From: UBA6109 sp035366835
Lineage (GTDB): Bacteria > Desulfobacterota > Syntrophia > Syntrophales > UBA6109
Direction: 5' to 3'
Assembly (NCBI GenBank): GCA_035366835.1
Contig: DAOSIS010000008.1
Coordinates: 1-64,000, forward strand
Length of the DNA stretch: 64,000 bases
Both the position numbers and the translations under genes were made by a program. The notes under the pieces were generated by a model. It was given only the letters and a program-made list of their open reading frames with translations. It was not told the DNA's origin and did no database searches. Shown here piece after piece: positions 52,051-60,745 of the stretch (the first letter of the stretch is position 1; each line of letters begins with the position of its first letter).

Positions 52051-53052
52051 ATGTCTCAAATATTGTCCCAGGAAGAAGTCGATGCCCTGTTGCGGGGAAT
52101 CGCGGGCGGAGAAGTCGACACGGCTCCGGAAGAGGTCGGCGAACTGTCGGACGTTGCCGTCTATGACCTCACGAGCCAGGACCGGATCATCCGCGGGCGG
52201 ATGCCCACGCTCGAGATGACGAACGAGAAGTTCGCCAGGATTTTCCGGACGTCCCTGTCGGCGATGCTCAGGAAAGTCGTGAGCGTCACGGCGGTTTCGG
52301 TCGATATGATCAAGTTCGGGGAATTTCTCAAGACCCTTCCGGTTCCGACGAGCCTTCATATCTTCCGCATGGAGCCGCTGCGGGGAAGCGCGATCTTCGT
52401 CGTGGAGTCCAAGATCATCTTCACGCTGGTCGACATCCTCTTCGGCGGTTCGGGAAAGGAATTCTTCAAGATCGAAGGCCGGGAATTCACCGCCATCGAG
52501 AGCAACCTGATCCGCAAGGTCGTCATGACGGCCCTGGCGGATTTCGAAAAGGCGTGGAAGCCGCTGACGGAAATCAAGGTGGCGTACCAGCGTTCCGAGG
52601 TGAACCCGCAGTTCGCGCAGGTGGTGCCGCTCACGGACGTGGTCGTCGTCGTGAATTTCGAGCTGGAGGTCGAGTACAACACGGGCATCCTCTCGGTCTG
52701 TATCCCCTATTCGACCCTGGAACCGCTGAAGGAGAGGCTCCAGGCCGGTTTCCAGAGTGAGCAGCTCGAAATCGATCACGTCTGGACCGAAAAGTTCCGC
52801 ACCAGCCTGAAGTCTTCGCAGATCGAGGTCCTGGCGGAGCTGGGGTGCGCAAGGATTCACGGCAAGGACCTCGTTTCGATGAAAAAAGGGGACATCATCC
52901 CCCTGGAGCAGTATGCGAGCGACGCGCTGAATGTGTACGTGCAGGGCGTTCTCAAGTTCAAGGGCGTTCCGGGAGTGTCCAAGGGGAATCAGGCAATTCA
53001 GATATCGCAGGTCATCACGGGCAAAGAGGTGGTGGAATATGGAGCAGAATGA
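52051..53052 (+). CDS. fliM: flagellar motor switch protein FliM
   Basis: This 333-residue protein starts with the CheY-P-binding-type peptide (ILSQEEVDALLRGIAGGE), continues with the CheC-like middle domain (PTLEMTNEKFARIFRTSLSA; LVDILFGGSGKEF) and ends with a SpoA domain (LGCARIHGKDLVSMKKGD). It receives the chemotaxis signal at the switch. Its end overlaps the fliN start by 14 bp. Confidence 0.95.
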   Translation: MSQILSQEEVDALLRGIAGGEVDTAPEEVGELSDVAVYDLTSQDRIIRGRMPTLEMTNEKFARIFRTSLSAMLRKVVSVTAVSVDMIKFGEFLKTLPVPTSLHIFRMEPLRGSAIFVVESKIIFTLVDILFGGSGKEFFKIEGREFTAIESNLIRKVVMTALADFEKAWKPLTEIKVAYQRSEVNPQFAQVVPLTDVVVVVNFELEVEYNTGILSVCIPYSTLEPLKERLQAGFQSEQLEIDHVWTEKFRTSLKSSQIEVLAELGCARIHGKDLVSMKKGDIIPLEQYASDALNVYVQGVLKFKGVPGVSKGNQAIQISQVITGKEVVEYGAE

Positions 53053-53500
53053 AATTGACAACCTGATGAAGGATTTCCAGCCGCCCCCCGCCGACGCGGG
53101 AGCACCGCCGGTCAAGGAAGACATCGGGTGGGATGACGTCAAGGAAGAACTGAATCAGTCCAAGGGCGAGACGCCGAAGACGGAAGTGAGTGAAGTGGCC
53201 TTCGGGGAAATCAAGAAGGCGGAACCCGTCAAGGGGGCCGTCCTTGACCTGGATTTCATCCTGGATATTCCGCTGACACTGACGGCGGAACTCGGGAGAA
53301 ACCGGATGCTGATCAGCGAACTGCTTCAGCTGGGGCAGGGGTCCGTCATCGAATTGAGCAAGCTCGCCGGCGAGCCCATGGACATCTTCGTCAATCAGCG
53401 CCTGATCGCCCGGGGCGAGGTCGTCGTGGTCAACGAAAAATTCGGCGTACGTCTCACCGACATCGTTTCGCCGACGGAGAGGATCAACCGTCTGCGCTGA
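53039..53500 (+). CDS. fliN: flagellar motor switch protein FliN
   Basis: This 153-residue protein has a variable acidic N-terminus and a C-terminal SpoA domain typical of FliN: DFILDIPLTLTAELGRNRML, then QGSVIELSKLAGEPMDIFVNQ and VVVNEKFGVRLTDIVSP. It forms the lower part of the C ring. The start at 53039 lies inside the end of fliM. The 208 bp after the stop (53501-53708) hold no gene; a weak -24/-12-like sequence there was rejected. Confidence 0.94.
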   Translation: MEQNEIDNLMKDFQPPPADAGAPPVKEDIGWDDVKEELNQSKGETPKTEVSEVAFGEIKKAEPVKGAVLDLDFILDIPLTLTAELGRNRMLISELLQLGQGSVIELSKLAGEPMDIFVNQRLIARGEVVVVNEKFGVRLTDIVSPTERINRLR

Positions 53501-53708
53501 CGGGCCGGCCGGTCGCCGCAGAGGACCCGACGGGGCCGCAGAGCCCTGGCCACCCTACCGCTTCCCGCTGCGTCGCCGGATGCCGGACGGGCTTGCGCCC
53601 GACAGGGCGCACCGGCGGGCGCCGTCCCGCCGGGAAGCCGAGGGGGCAGGGTCTGCACGGCGCCCTGGCAGGACATTTTCGCGGATTTCAGAGGTACGTG
53701 GTGGCGTC

Positions 53709-54092
53709 ATGGACAACCTGTCTCTCTTGACATCGCTCCTCAAGATGCTTGCCGCCCTGGCCATTGTCCTGGGCGTTCTTGTGGGATCCCTCTTCCTGTT
53801 TCGAAAGCTGCTGCGCGGCTCCCCGCTCTCCGCAGGTGCGCAGGAGGTCATCCGCGTCGTCTCGACCCGTCATCTGGGGCCGAAGAACATGATCGTGCTC
53901 GTCGACGTCCTGGGACAGGTCCTGATCGTGGGGGTGGGCCAGGCCCAGATGTCCCTGCTGGGGACCGTTTCCGACGCCGGCGCCCTGGAGAAGCTGCGCG
54001 GCGCGAGGCCGCCGGGCAGCGTTCCGGAAACCCTTCTTGCGCGGCTGGGCAGGATGCGCGACGCGGGCGGCGACGGAAAGGGGAGGGGCTGA
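53709..54092 (+). CDS. fliO: flagellar biosynthesis protein FliO
   Basis: This 127-residue protein has one membrane helix (LKMLAALAIVLGVLVGSLFL) and a short cytoplasmic domain with the FliO pattern ISTRHLGPKNMIVLVDVLG-like (VVSTRHLGPKNMIVLVDV) and LLIVGVG-type strand. FliO assists assembly of the FliP ring. The start at 53709 is the first ATG with AGAGGT upstream that gives a normal N-terminus; the open frame upstream is Arg-rich and spurious. Confidence 0.85.
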   Translation: MDNLSLLTSLLKMLAALAIVLGVLVGSLFLFRKLLRGSPLSAGAQEVIRVVSTRHLGPKNMIVLVDVLGQVLIVGVGQAQMSLLGTVSDAGALEKLRGARPPGSVPETLLARLGRMRDAGGDGKGRG

Positions 54093-54096
54093 GCGG

Positions 54097-54921
54097 ATGA
54101 AAGGGAAGGTGTCGGGGGTGTGCGATTTCCTGGCGGGGGCGGGGGCGCGCCGGTTCCGCCGGCGTCCGGCCGTCCTGGGTGCCGCCCTGGCGGTCGTCGT
54201 CCTCTTTGCAGCGCTGTCCGCGTTCGCCCAGCCGCTGCAGATCCCCAATGTCAGCCTGAATATCGGCGGAACCGCGGACCAGCCCGGAAAAGTGGCCGTC
54301 GTCCTGCAGCTGCTGTTCGTCCTCACGATCCTTTCCCTGGCGCCCGCGATCCTCCTGATGCTGACGTCCTTCACCCGGATCGTCGTCGTTCTTTCCCTGC
54401 TGCGGCACGCCCTGGGGACCCAGCAGATGCCGCCCAACCAGATCCTGGTCGCGCTGTCGCTCTTCCTGACCTTCTTCGTGATGGCGCCCGTCTGGCAGCG
54501 CGTGAATGCGGAGGCGCTGCAGCCCTACTACGAGGAACAGCTTTCCGGCGAACAGGCGCTGGAGAAGGCCGCCCAACCGGTGAAGGAATTCATGCTCAAG
54601 CAGACCCGGGAGCGGGATCTCGCGCTTTTCGTCAAGGTGTCGAAGGAGAAGAAACCGGAGAAGGCGGACGATGTGTCCATGCTGGTCCTGACCCCCGCCT
54701 TCATCATCAGCGAGCTGAAGACGGCCTTCCAGATCGGCTTCATGATCTATCTGCCCTTCCTGATCATCGACATGGTGGTCTCGAGCGTCCTCCTGTCCAT
54801 GGGCATGCTGATGCTCCCGCCGATCATGATGAGCCTGCCTTTCAAGCTTCTTCTCTTCGTCCTGGTCGACGGCTGGCATCTGATCGTCGGCTCGCTGATA
54901 CAGAGCTTCCACCTGTCGTGA
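54097..54921 (+). CDS. fliP: flagellar type III export gate protein FliP
   Basis: This 274-residue protein has an N-terminal signal (FRRRPAVLGAALAVVVLFAA), FliP motifs (SLAPAILLMLTSFTRIVVVL; LRHALGTQQMPPNQILVALS), a periplasmic domain, and the two last helices (AFIISELKTAFQIGFMIYLP; MGMLMLPPIMMSLPFKLLLF). It forms the export gate with FliQ and FliR. Four bases separate it from fliO. Confidence 0.95.
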   Translation: MKGKVSGVCDFLAGAGARRFRRRPAVLGAALAVVVLFAALSAFAQPLQIPNVSLNIGGTADQPGKVAVVLQLLFVLTILSLAPAILLMLTSFTRIVVVLSLLRHALGTQQMPPNQILVALSLFLTFFVMAPVWQRVNAEALQPYYEEQLSGEQALEKAAQPVKEFMLKQTRERDLALFVKVSKEKKPEKADDVSMLVLTPAFIISELKTAFQIGFMIYLPFLIIDMVVSSVLLSMGMLMLPPIMMSLPFKLLLFVLVDGWHLIVGSLIQSFHLS

Positions 54922-55001
54922 GGGGCGAGGCCGGACACTCCGCAACGGCCCGACGGCAAGCGGATTTTCAGGGAACATCTTCAAGAGGGAGGAACAGGCC
55001 T

Positions 55002-55271
55002 ATGACGGCGGATCTTGTGGTTGGCATCATGGCGGAGGCGATCAAGGTGACCTTGCTGGTTTCGGCACCGGTGCTTCTGGTCGGCCTCGTCGTCGGCGTC
55101 GTGATCAGCCTTTTCCAGGCCGTCACGCAGGTCCAGGAAATGACGCTGGTCTTCGTGCCCAAGATCATCGCCGTCCTGGTGGCCCTGGTAGCGGCCCTTC
55201 CCTGGATGCTGAATCTGCTGGTCAGCTTCACGCAGAATCTGTACCTGAGCCTGCCCGGCTACATCGGATGA
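55002..55271 (+). CDS. fliQ: flagellar type III export gate protein FliQ
   Basis: This 89-residue protein has the two helices of FliQ: VVGIMAEAIKVTLLVSAPVL and PKIIAVLVALVAALPWMLNL, with the linking FQAVTQVQEMTLVFVPKI motif. Length is exact for the family. GAGGGAGG precedes the ATG. A dispersed repeat begins seven bases after the stop and separates it from fliR, which normally follows closely. Confidence 0.95.
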   Translation: MTADLVVGIMAEAIKVTLLVSAPVLLVGLVVGVVISLFQAVTQVQEMTLVFVPKIIAVLVALVAALPWMLNLLVSFTQNLYLSLPGYIG

Positions 55272-55277
55272 GGAGGG

Positions 55278-55440
55278 AGGCTGTTGAAAAGAACCCGTCT
55301 GCTGCGTCCTGAGTTTATCGAAGGGCCCTCATCCTTCGGCGCTCGACCCTTCGACGGGCTCAGGGCAGGCTGAGGGATCTGTCATGGTGAGCTTGTCGAA
55401 CCATCGGGGGGCCTTGCATCCAGGTCCTTTTGAACAGCCT
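55278..55440. repeat. MITE-like repeat, family B, between fliQ and fliR
   Basis: This 163-bp element is bounded by inverted ends AGGCTGTTGAAAA and TTTTGAACAGCCT (12 of 13 bases pair). It shares with the copy at 63038 the order: end, CTGCTGCGT-like, CCTCATCCTT, GGGGGCCTTGCATCC, end. Its middle also contains CCCTTCGACGGGCTCAGG and GAGCTTGTCGAA, which look like a second nested palindromic repeat. No transposase is encoded. It begins six bases past the fliQ stop. Confidence 0.8.
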
Positions 55441-55503
55441 CTAGAAGAAGGATGACTTTCTGACCGTCGGACGCACGCGTCCGAGACTTCAAGGATCGCC
55501 GCG

Positions 55504-56298
55504 ATGCAGATCCCCATGATCGGCAGCGAGACGCTGGAGACCTTCCTCCTCGTCTTCCTGAGAACCAGCGCCATCGTTGCGACGATGCCGATCCTGGGCG
55601 ACAGGGTGGTGCCGGCCAGGGTGAAAGCGGGGTTTGCCCTCCTGCTCGCGGGACTGCTGTTCCCGGTCGTCCCGACCGGCGCGGAACCTCCCGAAGCCGG
55701 TCTCGTTCCGCTGGCGCTGCGGATGGCGTCCGAGGCGGTCATCGGCGTCGTCATCGGCTTTGCGGCCCAGGTGATCTTCGCAGGCGTCCAGTTGGCCGGA
55801 GAACTGATCGGGTTTCAAATGGGGTTCGCCATCGTCAACGTCATCGATCCCGTCACCAGCGCACAGGTCTCGATCATCTCGGAATTCCAGTATCTCGTGG
55901 CGCTGCTGCTCTTCCTGATCTTCAACGGCCACCATTCGTTCCTCGCGGCGATCGCGGAAAGCTTCCGTCTCCTGAATCCGCTTTCCCTGCATGCCTCCGG
56001 CAGCCTCATCGCGGCCATCCTCGATCTGTCCAAGGGGATCTTCGTGGTGGCGGCGAAGCTGAGTGCGCCGCTGGTGGCGGTCATGTTCTTCACCCAGATC
56101 GGGCTCGGCATCGTGGCGCGGACGGTCCCCCAGATCAACATCTTCATCGTCGGGTTTCCCCTCCAGATCGCGATCGGACTGCTGTTCCTCGGTCTGTGCA
56201 TGCCCGTATTCGCCTTCGTGCTGGAGCGGATGTACGGCGGCCTCGACGGCCAGATCCGGATGCTGCTGCGATTGATGATCGGGGCGACGGGATCTTGA
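55504..56298 (+). CDS. fliR: flagellar type III export gate protein FliR
   Basis: This 264-residue protein has about six hydrophobic segments with FliR motifs: FLLVFLRTSAIVATMPILGD near the start, VIGFAAQVIFAGVQLAGELIGF, and LLLFLIFNGHHSFLAAIAES. It completes the FliPQR gate. The family B repeat sits in the 232-bp gap after fliQ, so expression relative to fliQ may be altered. Confidence 0.94.
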   Translation: MQIPMIGSETLETFLLVFLRTSAIVATMPILGDRVVPARVKAGFALLLAGLLFPVVPTGAEPPEAGLVPLALRMASEAVIGVVIGFAAQVIFAGVQLAGELIGFQMGFAIVNVIDPVTSAQVSIISEFQYLVALLLFLIFNGHHSFLAAIAESFRLLNPLSLHASGSLIAAILDLSKGIFVVAAKLSAPLVAVMFFTQIGLGIVARTVPQINIFIVGFPLQIAIGLLFLGLCMPVFAFVLERMYGGLDGQIRMLLRLMIGATGS

Positions 56299-56354
56299 GA
56301 TGTCGGGACGGTTTGTTGACGATTGCGCCATGAAAGCGACAGGACGAAAGGGAC

Positions 56355-57428
56355 ATGGCTGACCACGACCGGGACCAGGAAAAAACCGAACAAGCAACCC
56401 CGCGGCGGAAGGACGAGGCCCGTGAAAAGGGCCAGGTTGCCAGGAGCCAGGAGATCGTTTCCGTCGCCGTCTTGGGGGCCTGCCTCATCTACTTCTATTT
56501 CGCCTCCGGAGGCGCCGTCAAAAAAATGATGTCCCTCATGGTCAAGATCTTCCGTGAGGCGGCCCATCCGAATCTCGAAACCGGCGCGCTGGTGCCGATG
56601 TTCGTCGATCTGGCCATCGACGCGGCGGTCATCGTGCTGCCCTTCCTGCTGGCCGTCGCCGTGGCGGGCGCCGCGGCCAACCTCATGCAGGTGGGCTTTC
56701 TCTTCTCCTCGGAGGCGATGGCCCCGAAGTGGGACAAGATCGACCCGCTGCGCGGCTTCCAGCGCCTCTTTTCGATGAAGGCCTTCGTCGAACTTCTGAA
56801 GAACACGCTGAAAATCGCCATTGTCGGGCTCGTCGCCTATTTGACGGTGCGCGGGCAGGTTCAGGACCTGCCGACGCTGATGGACAAGGACGCCTGGCAG
56901 ATCCTCGCCTATATCGGCCAGGTGTCGTTCCGCATCATGTTCACGACCTGCTGGGTCCTCGTCCTGCTCGCGATCCTCGATTACGGATACCAGCGCTGGG
57001 AATACGAAAAGGGCCTCAGGATGTCCCGCCAGGACATCAAGGAGGAATACAAGCACACGGAAGGCGACCCGCTGGTCAAGGCCCGCATCAGGCGCATGCA
57101 GCGGGAGGCGGCCCGCAAACGGATGATGGCGGCCGTTCCGAAAGCCACGGTCGTCATCACGAACCCGACGCATCTGGCGGTTGCGCTCGCCTATGATCAG
57201 GAGCGGATGATCGCGCCGACGGTCGTCGCCAAGGGCGCGGGCCACATCGCTGCGAAGATCAAGGAGGTCGCCCTCGCGCACGGCGTCCCGATCGTCGAGA
57301 ACAAGCCCGTGGCACAACTATTGTATAAAATGGTGGACATCGATGCCAGCGTGCCGGAAAACCTGTACCGCGCCGTTGCCGAGATTTTGGCCTTCGTCTA
57401 TCGGCTGCGGCAGGACCGGCGGTGGTAG
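56355..57428 (+). CDS. flhB: flagellar export specificity switch protein FlhB
   Basis: This 357-residue protein has a charged N-terminus (EKTEQATPRRKDEAREKGQV), four helices and the cytoplasmic domain with the self-cleaving NPTH motif (VVITNPTHLAVALAY). The following VAKGAGHIAAKIKEVALAHG and VPENLYRAVAEILAFVYRL are conserved. It switches export from hook to filament proteins, in response to FliK. Length is normal. Confidence 0.96.
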   Translation: MADHDRDQEKTEQATPRRKDEAREKGQVARSQEIVSVAVLGACLIYFYFASGGAVKKMMSLMVKIFREAAHPNLETGALVPMFVDLAIDAAVIVLPFLLAVAVAGAAANLMQVGFLFSSEAMAPKWDKIDPLRGFQRLFSMKAFVELLKNTLKIAIVGLVAYLTVRGQVQDLPTLMDKDAWQILAYIGQVSFRIMFTTCWVLVLLAILDYGYQRWEYEKGLRMSRQDIKEEYKHTEGDPLVKARIRRMQREAARKRMMAAVPKATVVITNPTHLAVALAYDQERMIAPTVVAKGAGHIAAKIKEVALAHGVPIVENKPVAQLLYKMVDIDASVPENLYRAVAEILAFVYRLRQDRRW

Positions 57429-57443
57429 AAGGGAGGGAAGACG

Positions 57444-59522
57444 ATGGCGACCGCCGCGGCGATCGGAAAAAATCCTCTGGCGGAACTTGCCCAGAACAGC
57501 AGCGCCGTCATGGCGGCGGCGGTGGTCGGGATCCTCGCCGTCATGATCATCCCGCTGCCGGCGGTCCTCCTGGACATCCTGCTGTCGCTGAACATCACGA
57601 TTTCGATCGTCATCCTTCTCCTGTCGATGTATGTCCTGAAGCCGCTCGATTTTTCGGTCTTCCCCTCGGTCCTCCTGACGGTGACGCTGCTGCGCCTCTC
57701 CCTGAACGTGGCGTCGACGCGGCTGATTCTCCTCCACGGCAACGAGGGAACGGCCGCCGCCGGACAGGTCATCAAGGCCTTCGGGACCTTCGTCGTCGGC
57801 GGCAACTACGTCGTCGGCTTCATCGTCTTTTCCGTCCTCGTCCTGATCAACTTCGTGGTCATTACGAAGGGCGCGACGCGCATCGCCGAGGTCGCCGCCC
57901 GCTTTACCCTCGATGCCATGCCCGGCAAGCAGATGAGCATCGACGCCGACCTGAATGCCGGACTCCTGTCGGACTCGGAGGCCCGCAGGCGGCGTCGGGA
58001 AATCGAGATGGAGGCCAATTTCTACGGCGCCATGGACGGCGCCAGCAAGTTCGTGAGAGGAGATGCGATCGCGGGCGTGATCATCGTGCTCGTGAATGTC
58101 ATCGGCGGCCTCATCATCGGGATCGTCCAGCAGGGCATGCCGATGACGGACGCCGCGCGGAACTATACGCTGCTGACGGTCGGCGACGGTCTCGTGACGC
58201 AGGTGCCGGCGCTCATCGTCTCGACGGCCGCGGGCATGCTCGTCACCCGGAGCGCCGCCTCTTACGACTTCGGCGAAGAGATGAGGAGTCAGTTCTTCAC
58301 GCAGCCGCGCGCGATCGGAACGGCGGCCGTGATGCTGTTCAGCTTCGCCCTGATCCCCGGGATGCCGAAGCTCTCGTTCCTCCTGGTCTCCGGCTGTGTC
58401 GGATGGACGGCCTACCGCCTGATGCGCCGCGGCGGCAAGACGAGGGAACCGGTCGAGGAGGCGCCCGTTCCCGTGCCGGCGGCGGAACCCGCCGAGCTCC
58501 TTTCGCCGCTCGACCTGCTGGGTGTGGAAGTCGGCTACGGACTCATCCCTCTGGTGGACACCGCCCAGGGTGGGGAACTCCTCCAGCGGATCAAGTCGCT
58601 CCGGAAGCAGATCGGCCTCGAAATGGGCTTCATCATTCCGGCGATCCACATCCGGGACAATCTGAACCTGAAGCCCAACGAATACACGGTCCTCATGAAG
58701 GGCATCGAAGTCGCCCGGGGCGAACTCATGACGGGGCATTCCCTGGCGATCACCTCCGACGACCGGCTCGGGAAAATCAAGGGGATCGAGACGAAGGAGC
58801 CGGCGTTCGGCCTTCCGGCGGTATGGATCCCCGAGCGGGACAAGGAGATGGCGCAGGCCAAGGGCTATGTGGTCGTCGATCCCGCCACCGTGATCACGAC
58901 CCACCTCACGGAGGTCGTGAAGACCCACGCGGACGAGATACTGGGGCGGCAGGAAGTCCAGGCGCTTCTGGACAACCTCTCCGCAGCCTATCCGAAACTC
59001 GTCGAGGAACTGGTGCCCAAAGCGGTGCCGATCGGGGTCCTGCAGAAGGTCCTCCAGCGGCTTCTGCGGGAGCGCGTCTCGATCCGGGACCTGTCCAGCA
59101 TCGTCGAAACGCTGGCGGACTATGTCACCATGACGAAGAATGTGGATATCCTCACGGGGTACGTGCGCCAGAATCTCTCGAGGACGATCACGCGGCAGTA
59201 CCAGGACGCCGGCGGAAACATCAACGTCATCATGGTGTCCCCCGAAATCGAAGAGACGCTTTCCGGATCGATCCAGCACATGGAATACGAATCCTTCGCC
59301 ACGCCCGACCCGAACATGGTCAAACGCCTGGTGGCGGGCCTGCAGAAGTTCATCAGCGTCTTCACCGCGAAGGGCCTGCAGCCGGTTCTGCTGTGCTCCC
59401 CCAACGTCCGCATTCACCTGCGGAAGATTCTGGAAAAATTCTTCCCGAACCTTGTCGTGATATCGCACAACGAAGTGACCCGGGAGGCGCTCATCAAGTC
59501 TCTCGGCGTGGTGGAGATCTGA
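57444..59522 (+). CDS. flhA: flagellar export gate protein FlhA
   Basis: This 692-residue protein has eight membrane helices in its first half with the FHIPEP-type conserved loop (AEVAARFTLDAMPGKQMSID, ADLNAGLLS) and a large cytoplasmic domain (VEVGYGLIPLVDTAQGGELL; VIVTHLTEVVKTHADE-like; ETLADYVTMTKNVDILTGYV). It docks chaperone-cargo complexes. It lies between flhB and flhF as in many gammaproteobacteria and deltaproteobacteria. Confidence 0.96.
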   Translation: MATAAAIGKNPLAELAQNSSAVMAAAVVGILAVMIIPLPAVLLDILLSLNITISIVILLLSMYVLKPLDFSVFPSVLLTVTLLRLSLNVASTRLILLHGNEGTAAAGQVIKAFGTFVVGGNYVVGFIVFSVLVLINFVVITKGATRIAEVAARFTLDAMPGKQMSIDADLNAGLLSDSEARRRRREIEMEANFYGAMDGASKFVRGDAIAGVIIVLVNVIGGLIIGIVQQGMPMTDAARNYTLLTVGDGLVTQVPALIVSTAAGMLVTRSAASYDFGEEMRSQFFTQPRAIGTAAVMLFSFALIPGMPKLSFLLVSGCVGWTAYRLMRRGGKTREPVEEAPVPVPAAEPAELLSPLDLLGVEVGYGLIPLVDTAQGGELLQRIKSLRKQIGLEMGFIIPAIHIRDNLNLKPNEYTVLMKGIEVARGELMTGHSLAITSDDRLGKIKGIETKEPAFGLPAVWIPERDKEMAQAKGYVVVDPATVITTHLTEVVKTHADEILGRQEVQALLDNLSAAYPKLVEELVPKAVPIGVLQKVLQRLLRERVSIRDLSSIVETLADYVTMTKNVDILTGYVRQNLSRTITRQYQDAGGNINVIMVSPEIEETLSGSIQHMEYESFATPDPNMVKRLVAGLQKFISVFTAKGLQPVLLCSPNVRIHLRKILEKFFPNLVVISHNEVTREALIKSLGVVEI

Positions 59523-59523
59523 C

Positions 59524-60699
59524 ATGCAAATCAAGCGGTACGAGGCGGCGACTCTTCAGGAAGCCATGATGAAGGTCAAGAACGATCTGGGACCGGAGGC
59601 CGTGGTCCTGTCGACGAACCGGAGCGGGAGGGGAAAGAATGCGGTCTTCGAGCTTACGGCGGCCAGGGACCGCGGCGCCTTGCCGCCCGCCGGCGGGAAA
59701 CCGCGGATGCCCGGGGCGAAAGGGGTGCTTCCGGAAACGATCGTGGAAACGCCTGACCGCCATGACGGGCTCGCCGGGATCCGTCAGGACCTCGCCGAGA
59801 TGAAGAGCCTCCTCGCCGGGTTTCAGGATTCGCGGCTCCTCCATGAGGAATTCGCGGAACTGAAGGACACGCTGGAGGACCTTCTGTCCACCGCAGGATA
59901 CCGCCTGGACGGCCGGTCGGACGGACCGTGGCAGAAGATTTACCGGCGATTGATCGCAGGCGGACTCTCACGCCCGAAGGCGTGGAAGATTCTCCAGGCG
60001 GCCCGCCAGGAGACGGGCGGGCGGGTGGAGCATCTCGAGGGCGGGATCTCCGCCGCGGCGTCCATCGTGAAGCGGGCGATCCGGATCCCCGGTGCGCAGG
60101 ACCGAATGGCGAGGGTGCAGGTTCTTGTGGGTCCCACCGGCGTGGGAAAGACAACGACGGTCGCGAAACTGGCGGCCTACTACGCCCTGCAGAAGAGAAA
60201 GAAGGTGGCCCTGGTGACGATGGACACCTACCGGATTGCCGCCGCGGACCAGCTGAAGATCTATGCGGACATCATGGGCCTTCCCATGGCGGTCGCTTCC
60301 GAGAAAACCGCCCTGAAGAAGGCGCTGGGCCGCTTCGAGGATTTCGACCTCCTCCTCGTGGACACCCCCGGGAAGAACCGGTCGGACATGGCGTATATGG
60401 AGAAGCTGCAGGATTCACTGAAAGGGGAGGAGGCGCCGGAAAAGCACCTGCTGCTGAGCCTCACGTCGAGCCGGGAGGCCTCCCTGGACGCCGCGTCGCG
60501 ATTCGGGCGGTTCTCCTATGATTCCCTGATCCTCACGAAGGCTGACGAATGCTGCAATTTCGGCCCCCTGTTCGATGTGATCGAGACGGTGGAGAAGCCG
60601 GTTTCCTTCGTGACGAACGGCCAGGCCGTTCCCCAGGACATCGAAAAGGCCGATCCGGAAAAGCTGGCGGGTCTGATCGTGCGGGGAAGGGTCCACTGA
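59524..60699 (+). CDS. flhF: flagellar SRP-like GTPase FlhF
   Basis: This 391-residue protein starts with the FlhF B domain (MQIKRYEAATLQEAMMKVKN), followed by a variable segment, and a C-terminal SRP-type GTPase: GPTGVGKTTTVAKLAAYYAL, ALVTMDTYRIAAADQLKIYA, LLVDTPGKNRSD and ILTKADECCNFG. FlhF sets the place of the flagellum, usually a pole, and its number with FlhG. Here both are present, so polar flagellation is likely (inference). Confidence 0.94.
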   Translation: MQIKRYEAATLQEAMMKVKNDLGPEAVVLSTNRSGRGKNAVFELTAARDRGALPPAGGKPRMPGAKGVLPETIVETPDRHDGLAGIRQDLAEMKSLLAGFQDSRLLHEEFAELKDTLEDLLSTAGYRLDGRSDGPWQKIYRRLIAGGLSRPKAWKILQAARQETGGRVEHLEGGISAAASIVKRAIRIPGAQDRMARVQVLVGPTGVGKTTTVAKLAAYYALQKRKKVALVTMDTYRIAAADQLKIYADIMGLPMAVASEKTALKKALGRFEDFDLLLVDTPGKNRSDMAYMEKLQDSLKGEEAPEKHLLLSLTSSREASLDAASRFGRFSYDSLILTKADECCNFGPLFDVIETVEKPVSFVTNGQAVPQDIEKADPEKLAGLIVRGRVH

Positions 60700-60745
60700 G
60701 GGTCGGCGGGCGGAAAACGTTGACAGTCGGGAGATGAGGTGTGCA

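Noticed and set aside
53666..53681. A sigma-54-like sequence TGGCAGGACATTTTCG upstream of fliO
   Set aside because: The -24 part is good but the -12 part lacks the essential GC at the right spacing; the gene is probably read through from upstream.
57318..59534. An open frame of 738 codons on the minus strand
   Set aside because: It is antisense to flhA along almost its full length, is dominated by Asp, Arg, His and Gly, and has no recognisable motif or ribosome-binding site.
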